The position numbers and the translations under genes are program-made. Source: an uncultured Bacilli bacterium (GTDB lineage Bacteria > Bacillota_I > Bacilli_A > RF39 > UBA660). From it: a DNA stretch of 11,225 nucleotides. The stretch covers positions 1 to 11,225 of the forward strand of contig CANRGW010000034.1 of NCBI GenBank assembly GCA_947630205.1. The letters run 5' to 3'. The first letter of the stretch is position 1; every line of letters starts with the position of its first letter. Below, piece after piece: positions 1 through 4,821 of the stretch. The notes under the pieces were generated by a model. It worked only from the letters and a program-made list of their open reading frames with translations, was not told the DNA's origin and ran no database searches.

Positions 1-107
1 CTATAACTAAAGAATGCATAGGATACACTTAATGTTATTATCATTAATCCTATTACTATTCCTGTTATTGTTATTATTTTCTTTTTATTATTTTTATTCT
101 CTTCCAT
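1..107 (-). CDS. Partial membrane/secreted protein with SipW-like signal anchor
   Basis: Only the first 35 codons are inside the window; the gene runs off the left edge. Read on the minus strand from ATG at 107, the product begins with an Asn/Lys-rich N-region (MEENKNNKKK), then a hydrophobic stretch of about 20 residues, then the motif SVSYAFFSY. A hydrophobic core ending in a Y-A-[FY]-F-[ST] motif is the hallmark of signal peptides cut by SipW-type (ER-like) signal peptidases, as in TasA and camelysin-like proteins of Firmicutes. A good ribosome binding site (GAGAGG, 115-120) lies 7 nt before the ATG. An extended -10 box lies upstream. The mature domain cannot be seen, so function is unknown; a surface or matrix protein is the likeliest guess. 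The overlapping plus-strand reading (14-202) is only low-complexity Leu/Phe sequence. Confidence 0.75.
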   Translation of the reverse strand, partial: MEENKNNKKKIITITGIVIGLMIITLSVSYAFFSY

Positions 108-160
108 ACTTTTTCCTCTCTTTTTTACTTTTGCCCCTCTATTCTGTTTTATACAAATTT

Positions 161-169
161 ATTATAACA
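161..169 (-). promoter_or_regulatory. Extended -10 promoter for the partial SipW-like protein
   Basis: On the minus strand TGTTATAAT matches an extended -10 (TGn-TATAAT) exactly. No good -35 is visible at 16-18 bp, which is common for extended -10 promoters. The predicted start, near 154, gives a leader of about 45 nt carrying the GAGAGG ribosome binding site. Confidence 0.55.
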
Positions 170-211
170 CAAAAATGTGGCTGTCGGACTATATTTTTTT
201 AATTTTTTTAT

Positions 212-260
212 AAAAAAATACAAGTTAGTTTTATTTTATCTAACTTGTATGTCTTTTTTT
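212..260. terminator. Bidirectional intrinsic terminator
   Basis: A perfect 11-bp inverted repeat (ATACAAGTTAG at 218-228, CTAACTTGTAT at 240-250) encloses an 11-nt loop. It is flanked by an A-run (212-217) on one side and a T-run (254-260) on the other, so it could terminate transcription from either strand. On the minus strand it lies after the secreted-protein gene and a first hairpin, just before the promoter of the left-edge gene. No plus-strand gene is seen upstream. Confidence 0.75.
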
Positions 261-285
261 GTCAAATTTAGTTTTAATTTTTATA

Positions 286-316
286 TAAAAAAGAACTTTG
301 CGAAAAAGTTCCTTTT
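286..316 (-). terminator. Intrinsic terminator after the secreted-protein gene
   Basis: On the minus strand GAACTTT and AAAGTTC (arms 305-311 and 293-299 in plus coordinates) form a 7-bp stem with a 5-nt loop, extended by A-U pairs. It is followed by six U residues (287-292). It begins about 11 nt after the stop codon at 323. Confidence 0.8.
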
Positions 317-322
317 CTAATA

Positions 323-1066
323 TTAAACTGTAATATCTACACCAGCAAATCCACCATATATACCAACAGCAGGACCTGTAAATACAAAGACATTACCATA
401 ACCAACACTATCAATATAATAGTTTTTACTAACCGCTAAGGTTGTTTTCTTAATAGCATGTTGATAACTACCATATACTACACCACCGGTTTTATTAACA
501 TAAAATCTTTGCTCTGCATAAACATTATTACCAGTATCAGGTAATTTAACCGAATTACCAAAACCATCATTAAAATTTTGATAATTAGATATAATGGTTG
601 ATTTTCCATCTTCAGTTGTTCCTACTCTTGTTGCCATCGTACTTGTATATAAAGATGTATTCCAAAAACGTGCGCCAATTACATCATAACTACGAGTTGC
701 AGGACTTGCTAGCCATCTTCCTAAAATAGTCATAACACAAAAATCACTAGCACAAGCAGCCGAAATAGCAACGTTTTGATTACTTGAAGAAACAGATGTA
801 TCATTAGGTAAAGCAACATTAAAATCGTTAAACAAAGCATCGGCTTTTTTTATTTCTACTTCACGATTATTAACATCAAGGTCAGCCAACCAAATATAAT
901 CTTCTCTATCCATTTTTTCTAAGTAATCCTTGCCATAAAAGTCTACAACATAGTTATATTCTTTTTCTGTTAATTGAACTACCCCATTTGTATAATAAAC
1001 TTCTTTAGCATTAACATTTAAAAGTCCCAATATACAGATACTCATAACAAAAAATAGTTTTTTCAT
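323..1066 (-). CDS. Secreted protein of unknown function
   Basis: The product is 247 aa and I do not recognise the family. It has a clear Sec signal peptide: MKK, a hydrophobic core to about residue 16, and a likely cut after NVNA at residue 20. Residues 21-62 (VYYTNGVVQLTEKEYNYV...) resemble a short Y-T-N-x-G-V-x-L-T-x-x-E-Y module that I associate with exported proteins of gut Firmicutes; this is from memory, not a search. A Ser/Asn-rich linker follows (about 90-98), then two cysteines (105 and 110), then a C-terminal region rich in Gly, Tyr, Val and Thr with a beta-strand look, ending in ...GGFAGVDITV. There is no sortase motif, lipobox or membrane anchor, so release from the cell is likely. 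An upstream in-frame ATG at 1138 would add 24 residues; 1066 is preferred because AAAGGAGA sits 6 nt before it and the signal peptide starts there. The XRE regulator lies 95 bp upstream on the same strand. Confidence 0.85.
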   Translation of the reverse strand: MKKLFFVMSICILGLLNVNAKEVYYTNGVVQLTEKEYNYVVDFYGKDYLEKMDREDYIWLADLDVNNREVEIKKADALFNDFNVALPNDTSVSSSNQNVAISAACASDFCVMTILGRWLASPATRSYDVIGARFWNTSLYTSTMATRVGTTEDGKSTIISNYQNFNDGFGNSVKLPDTGNNVYAEQRFYVNKTGGVVYGSYQHAIKKTTLAVSKNYYIDSVGYGNVFVFTGPAVGIYGGFAGVDITV

Positions 1067-1087
1067 TTTACTTCTCCTTTCAATTTG

Positions 1088-1116
1088 AGAATAGAAATTG
1101 TGGGGCAGCAAGTAAA
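1088..1116 (-). promoter_or_regulatory. Possible promoter of the secreted-protein gene
   Basis: On the minus strand TTTACT (1111-1116) and TATTCT (1088-1093) are separated by 17 bp, each matching four of six sigma-A consensus bases. Transcription would start near 1081, only about 15 nt before the ATG and within the ribosome-binding region, so the gene could instead be read from the XRE promoter. No terminator is evident between the two genes. Confidence 0.35.
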
Positions 1117-1161
1117 GGACTTTTGGAGCACAAATCAATACTTTTGTTGACTTTGTAAGAA

Positions 1162-2283
1162 CTATTGTTCTGTAAATTTATATAAATAATTTTCTAAAAA
1201 ATAATTAATTAAATCATCATCACATTTTCCGTTTAAACATTTTTTTCTTTTAATATCATAACTAAAATTTAATTTTACATTTGACTTATTTTCTATAATA
1301 GCAAAATTTAAACTTTGATTATAATAACTATATTCAAAAGAATATGAATTTTCTTTTCTCTCTTCTAATACAATCAAATTATCAGTACTTGCTAAAAATT
1401 GAACATTATAACTAAATTCATTATTCTTGCTATTATAAAAATAATTATTTCTTACTTCGTCATATTGAAAATTTTTCTCAAAATAGGCTTTGGCTTTTTC
1501 TAAAGATATCTCTTTCGAATTATCAGCATGATTATCTATTACTTTATTATCTTCTGTAAAAATAGGAAAACTATTACTCATATCTCTTTGAAATTTTAAT
1601 TTAAGAATATCAACATTTTCTCCATAGGTTATTCTTAAATAACTATCTTTAATAATGTTTTTCATATTTTTATAAGAAAAATAATCATTGTAACCATTTA
1701 TTGACATCAATGTTGTATTTTCGCCCTCTGATTTATAAATTATAATCTCTTTATTATCCTTAGTTTTATAAAATATTTCAACTTTATCATATAAAGTGTT
1801 ATTAACATCTCTAATTTCTCCTAATTTTAAATAACTTTTGTTCTTAGAAAATATAACAATACCATCATTTGACTCAAAATCATTATCGGCTGCTGATATT
1901 TTATAAACATATAAAGTATTATAACTGTTGATAAAATAATATGTTAAAAACATTAAGAGTAAGGCAACTATTATAATTATAAATCTTGTAAAGATTTTCT
2001 TTATTTTACTATGACCATCTTTTAAAACTTCAACAGCCATATTATCAATTACTTCTTCATTAGTTTGACTTTTTCTTTCACCTGCTAAAAGTTCATTGAC
2101 ACTTAAATCAAATATTTTAGTTAATTCAATTATAGTTTCTGTACTTGGATTATTTACACCACGTTCCCATTTAGAAACATTTTCTCTTGATGTATATAAA
2201 ATATCACTTAGTTGTTGCTGAGTCATTCCTTTTTCTTTCCGAAGTTCTGCTATAAATCTTCCTATTTTGTCCCAATCTAACAT
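1162..2283 (-). CDS. Membrane-anchored XRE-family regulator with extracytoplasmic domain
   Basis: The product is 373 aa. Residues 6-62 are a canonical XRE/Cro-type helix-turn-helix (LRKEKGMTQQQLSDIL, then SRENVSKWERG and PSTETIIELTKIF). A linker leads to a basic patch (KIKK, about 93-96) and one hydrophobic segment (about 99-119). About 250 residues of polar, Asn/Tyr/Lys-rich sequence follow. By the positive-inside rule the HTH is cytoplasmic and the C-terminal region is outside. C349 and C354, near the C-terminus, could form a disulfide. The outer region matches no domain I know. This is the layout of a one-component transmembrane sensor/regulator. The ATG at 2283 is chosen over an in-frame GTG at 2292 because AGGTGG lies 5 nt before the ATG and overlaps that GTG. 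Likely targets are its own promoter and the exported protein just downstream; this is inference. Confidence 0.88.
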   Translation of the reverse strand: MLDWDKIGRFIAELRKEKGMTQQQLSDILYTSRENVSKWERGVNNPSTETIIELTKIFDLSVNELLAGERKSQTNEEVIDNMAVEVLKDGHSKIKKIFTRFIIIIVALLLMFLTYYFINSYNTLYVYKISAADNDFESNDGIVIFSKNKSYLKLGEIRDVNNTLYDKVEIFYKTKDNKEIIIYKSEGENTTLMSINGYNDYFSYKNMKNIIKDSYLRITYGENVDILKLKFQRDMSNSFPIFTEDNKVIDNHADNSKEISLEKAKAYFEKNFQYDEVRNNYFYNSKNNEFSYNVQFLASTDNLIVLEERKENSYSFEYSYYNQSLNFAIIENKSNVKLNFSYDIKRKKCLNGKCDDDLINYFLENYLYKFTEQ

Positions 2284-2337
2284 TACTACCACCTACTTAT
2301 AATTATAAAAAAATTGGTTACATTTATTTTCAACTTA

Positions 2338-2346
2338 ATTATAACA
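2338..2346 (-). promoter_or_regulatory. Extended -10 promoter for the XRE gene
   Basis: TGTTATAAT on the minus strand is a perfect extended -10, without a convincing -35. It predicts a leader of about 48 nt. A second TATAAT (2302-2307) with TTGAAA (2328-2333) has a 20-bp spacer, which is too long to favour. Confidence 0.45.
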
Positions 2347-2387
2347 TTAAATCATAATAAATAATAATGCTTAAAAAGTCCAAAAAA

Positions 2388-2675
2388 TCATTTGCTATTG
2401 TCAAGACTATTCATTTTCTTTTTTAGAAGAGGACTTGGCTTAAAAGTAACGACTCTTCTTGGAGCAATCGTGATTACTTCTCCTGTTTTAGGTTTTAAAC
2501 CTTGTCTTTCTTTTCTTTCAAAAACACGAAATGTACCAAAACCTGTTACTATAACATTATTTCCTTTAATTAATTCTTCTTCTATTAAAGAAAATACTTT
2601 AGAAACTAATTTTTCACTTTCTAAAAAATCCATATCATCATTAACTAATTTTTTAATTAATTCTTTTTTATTCAT
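2388..2675 (-). CDS. hup: HU/IHF-family nucleoid DNA-binding protein
   Basis: The product is 95 aa, close to the usual 90 for bacterial HU. It starts MNKKELIKKL, has the helical dimerisation half (about 1-40), the conserved VTGFGTFRV turn (43-51), then the beta-arm with KPKTGEVITIAP. Pro62 sits where HU proteins intercalate between base pairs. The conserved VTFKPSPLLKKKM end follows. HU binds DNA without sequence preference as a dimer, bends it and compacts the nucleoid. ATG at 2675 is chosen because GGTGAT (2680-2685) lies 4 nt before it; an in-frame TTG at 2687 has no ribosome binding site. The stop is TGA, which argues against UGA coding for Trp here. The gene has its own strong promoter and a leader of about 184 nt with conspicuous secondary structure. 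No terminator is clear in the 95 bp before the XRE promoter region. Confidence 0.96.
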   Translation of the reverse strand: MNKKELIKKLVNDDMDFLESEKLVSKVFSLIEEELIKGNNVIVTGFGTFRVFERKERQGLKPKTGEVITIAPRRVVTFKPSPLLKKKMNSLDNSK

Positions 2676-2696
2676 TTTTATCACCAATATAAAAAT
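2673..2696 (-). promoter_or_regulatory. Hairpin over the HU ribosome binding site and start codon
   Basis: On the minus strand ATTTTTAT and ATAAAAAT form a perfect 8-bp inverted repeat (2689-2696 and 2674-2681) with a 7-nt loop ATTGGTG. The loop holds most of the Shine-Dalgarno GGTGAT, and the first two bases of the start codon lie in the stem. All pairs are A-U, so stability would be low and possibly temperature-sensitive. Whether it regulates translation is inference. Confidence 0.5.
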
Positions 2697-2859
2697 ATCA
2701 TATATTAATTATATAAACAATAAGTCCGGGTATTTTAGACGTTGTAGAGGGGATTAAAGTTAAGTAAGGTTAAGTGTATTCGATAATAAAATGAACAATA
2801 ATTAGATAAATAAAATTAAATACCCGAACTATTCCAACCAAAACTCAATTAGTAGGAAC
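2676..2859 (-). promoter_or_regulatory. Structured 5' leader of the HU mRNA (or an independent small RNA)
   Basis: From the predicted transcription start (about 2859) to the HU ATG there is a 184-nt untranslated leader. AGTTCGGGTATTT (2818-2830) pairs with AAATACCCGGACT (2723-2735) in a 13-bp helix with one G-U pair, closing a segment of about 82 nt. A smaller 5' stem (GTTCC with GGAAT, 2855-2859 and 2831-2835) precedes it. Inside the closed segment is a weak hairpin (TGTTC...GAATA) and two direct GTTAAGT repeats (2759-2765 and 2769-2775, plus strand) 10 bp apart. I could not match it to a known riboswitch, 6S RNA, tmRNA or SRP RNA. The G+C-rich arms stand out in a very A+T-rich gap, which supports a real structure. 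Which strand is transcribed rests mainly on the promoter at 2866-2895. Confidence 0.5.
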
Positions 2860-2865
2860 AAATAA

Positions 2866-2895
2866 ACTATAACAAAGTACTTTGAAAAAAGTCAA
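2866..2895 (-). promoter_or_regulatory. Sigma-A promoter upstream of the HU leader
   Basis: TTGACT (2890-2895) and TATAGT (2866-2871) are separated by 18 bp, with TGT before the -10 making it an extended -10. This is one of the best promoter matches in the window. Transcription would start near the G at 2859. Confidence 0.75.
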
Positions 2896-3039
2896 ATGCA
2901 AAGAATTTAGTTTATTTTTTTAAAAATTAAATAAAAAAGAATTTTTCTTTTAAAAGATTTTTCTTATTTCTTTTAAATATTTTTTAATTATCTAAATTAA
3001 GAGTTCTTTTTAACAAAAAAATTTTACATAATTTTACAT
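2896..3039. other. Extremely A+T-rich intergenic tract with a short tandem repeat
   Basis: This is the rest of the 381-bp gap between HU and trmK. From 2911 to 3000 only about 6 of 90 bases are G or C. It holds an A-U hairpin-like element (palindrome TCTTTTAAAAGA at 2946-2957, flanked by AAGAA and TTCTT) and two tandem copies of ATTTTACATA (3021-3040). I see no gene. It may act as a flexible upstream region of the HU promoter and as read-through backup after trmK. Confidence 0.5.
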
Positions 3040-3069
3040 AAAAAAAAAACTAACTATTACTTAGTTAGT
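3040..3069 (-). terminator. Intrinsic terminator of the dnaG-rpoD-trmK operon
   Basis: ACTAACTA and TAGTTAGT form a perfect 8-bp stem (3062-3069 and 3049-3056) with a 5-nt loop, followed on the minus strand by nine U residues (3040-3048). The trmK stop codon TAA (3057-3059) lies in the loop, so the upstream arm is the last coding sequence of trmK. Confidence 0.9.
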
Positions 3070-3722
3070 AAAAATTTCTTAATCTTTTTGTTTTCACGTT
3101 TTAACCTAAAACGTTTCTTTAAATATTTCTTTGGTAAACTTTTTAAAATCTTCGTATTAGTATTTAAAATATTAGTATAATAATAAATTGTTTCTAAACT
3201 TTTATTATTTAAAGTTCCAAAGAAATAATCAATTTTTTTTAATTTTTTAGTATTTAAAATAGCCTTTAAAACTAAATATGTTTTACCATTATCAATAACT
3301 AGTTGCTCTTTTACAATTTGAAAATTTAATTTAGTTAAAGTTTCTCTTACTAAAGGAAAATCATTATTAGGAGAAAGAATAATATTTTTAATATTTTTTA
3401 AATTATCTTTAGAATTTAAAATCTTACTAATTAAAATACCACCCATTCCTGCTATTATAATAGTATCAACATCATTTGGTAAATCTTTAATACCATCTTG
3501 TTCTTTTAAAGTAATTTTTCCTTCTAAATTATATTTTTTTAAATTATCTTTAGCCATTTTTAAAGGATTAGGATTAATATCACTCGCCATGATTTTTACC
3601 TTTTTTAAAGTTTTATATAAATAAATACTTAAAAGAGCATGATCACATCCAACATCAATTATCGAAGTATTATCAGGAACAAAAGAGGCTACTAATTGTA
3701 GCCTTTTACTTAAATTTAACAT
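3057..3722 (-). CDS. trmK: tRNA (adenine-22-N1)-methyltransferase TrmK
   Basis: The product is 221 aa (B. subtilis TrmK is close to 240) and makes m1A22 in tRNA using S-adenosylmethionine. It opens with the family-typical LSKRLQLVASFVP. The Rossmann-type SAM motif follows (IIDVGCDHALLSIYL, about 21-35), then ASDINPNPLKMAKDNL (46-61), the TrmK-specific IIIAGMGGILI (88-98), and ILSPNNDFPLVRETL (115-129). The C-terminal 65 residues are very Lys-rich and probably form the helical tRNA-contacting tail. ATG at 3722 lies one base after the rpoD stop (TAATATG), so translation is probably coupled to rpoD. The place after sigA is conserved in Firmicutes. The Nif3-like gene that often follows trmK is absent; a terminator comes instead. 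Confidence 0.95.
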   Translation of the reverse strand: MLNLSKRLQLVASFVPDNTSIIDVGCDHALLSIYLYKTLKKVKIMASDINPNPLKMAKDNLKKYNLEGKITLKEQDGIKDLPNDVDTIIIAGMGGILISKILNSKDNLKNIKNIILSPNNDFPLVRETLTKLNFQIVKEQLVIDNGKTYLVLKAILNTKKLKKIDYFFGTLNNKSLETIYYYTNILNTNTKILKSLPKKYLKKRFRLKRENKKIKKFLLTK

Positions 3723-3723
3723 A

Positions 3724-4821
3724 TTAATCTGTTAAGAAGTCTTTAAGTTTTCTTGATCTACTAGGATGTCTTAATTTTCTTAAGGCTTTGGCTTCAATTT
3801 GTCTTATTCTTTCTCTTGTTACATTGAATATTTGACCAACTTCTTCAAGAGTACGACATTGTCCATCATCAAGACCAAAACGAAGTCTTAAAACTTTTTC
3901 TTCTCTTTCTGTTAAAGTTAAAAGTACACCTGATAACTCTTCTTTTAACATACCAATTTCTGTAAATTCTTCAGGAGACATTGTTCTTTCATCTTTAATA
4001 AAGTCTCCTAAATGGGAGTCATCCTCTTCTCCAATAGGGGTTTCAAGACTAACAGGGTCTTGACTTATTTTATATACTTCTCTTACCTTTTCAAGGGAGA
4101 TACCTAATTTTTTAGCAATTTCTTCATCAGTTGGTTCGCGATTTAATTCTTGGGTTAATTGTCTTTGAACTCTTGCTAATTTATTAATTGTTTCAACCAT
4201 ATGAACAGGAATTCTTATAGTTCTTGCTTGATCTGCTATTGCTCTTGTTATGGCTTGTCTTATCCACCAAGTTGCATAAGTTGAAAATTTATATCCTTTA
4301 TCAGGATCAAATTTATCAACAGCCTTCATTAAACCAATGTTACCTTCTTGAATTAAATCCAAGAATAACATACCACGTCCAACATATCTTTTGGCAATAC
4401 TTACAACTAAACGTAAATTAGATTCAGCAAGCATTGTCTTAGCATGTTCATCACCTTCCGTTGCAAGACGAGCATATTCAAACTCTTCATCACTTGTTAA
4501 CAAGTTAATTCGCCCAATCTCTTTTAAATACATACGAACTGGGTCATTTATTTTAATATCTTTAGAATTAGTTAAATCTTCAAGAATTTTATCAGGAGAC
4601 TCAATTTCTTCTCCTCCATCAATGCCTCCCTCTTCATCTTCAGACTTTATTTCAATGTTATTTTCTAGTAAAACATTATAAAGTTCATCTAAAGAGTCAG
4701 CATCAACATCAAGACCTTTTAATTCATTAGCTAATTGTTCATAAGTTACAAAACCTTTTTCTTTTCCAACTTTAACTAATGCTTCTTTTCTTTCTTCAAA
4801 AGTTTTAACTTCACTAATCAT
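3724..4821 (-). CDS. rpoD: RNA polymerase primary sigma factor RpoD/SigA
   Basis: The product is 365 aa, almost the length of B. subtilis SigA. Region 1.1 covers about 5-57, followed by an acidic Glu/Gly-rich linker (59-75). Region 1.2 is at 91-120 (NDPVRMYLKEIGRINLLT). Region 2 is at 133-198, with the core-binding DLIQEGNIGLMKAVDKFD and the -10-reading TYATWWIRQAITRAI. Region 3 starts at 201 (TIRIPVHMVETINKL), and the region 3.2 finger lies near 257-276. Region 4 at 301-363 ends in the -35-reading helix VTRERIRQIEAKALRKLR. Consensus-like -35 and -10 boxes in this window fit this factor. ATG at 4821 is favoured over GTG at 4830 because GGGGAGTG is properly spaced only from the ATG. Its start overlaps the dnaG stop by 8 bp (ATGATTAG), so it is co-transcribed and probably translationally coupled. 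Confidence 0.98.
   Translation of the reverse strand: MISEVKTFEERKEALVKVGKEKGFVTYEQLANELKGLDVDADSLDELYNVLLENNIEIKSEDEEGGIDGGEEIESPDKILEDLTNSKDIKINDPVRMYLKEIGRINLLTSDEEFEYARLATEGDEHAKTMLAESNLRLVVSIAKRYVGRGMLFLDLIQEGNIGLMKAVDKFDPDKGYKFSTYATWWIRQAITRAIADQARTIRIPVHMVETINKLARVQRQLTQELNREPTDEEIAKKLGISLEKVREVYKISQDPVSLETPIGEEDDSHLGDFIKDERTMSPEEFTEIGMLKEELSGVLLTLTEREEKVLRLRFGLDDGQCRTLEEVGQIFNVTRERIRQIEAKALRKLRHPSRSRKLKDFLTD

Noticed and set aside
14..202. Plus-strand open frame of 62 codons rich in Leu and Phe
   Set aside because: It is antisense to the SipW-like start and its terminator/promoter region, low in complexity, and has no ribosome binding site. The minus-strand reading has both a promoter and a good ribosome binding site.
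2392..2757. Plus-strand open frame of 121 codons over HU
   Set aside because: It is the antisense of a clear HU gene and has no recognisable protein features.
2676..2859. 6S RNA, tmRNA, SRP RNA, T-box or known riboswitch
   Set aside because: I looked for the tmRNA ends, the SRP tetraloop region, T-box GGTGG and common riboswitch cores on both strands and found none. 6S RNA cannot be fully excluded by eye, but its long imperfect helix is not evident.
4224..4681. Two plus-strand open frames (4224-4421 and 4391-4681) inside rpoD
   Set aside because: Both are antisense to conserved sigma-factor regions 1 and 2.
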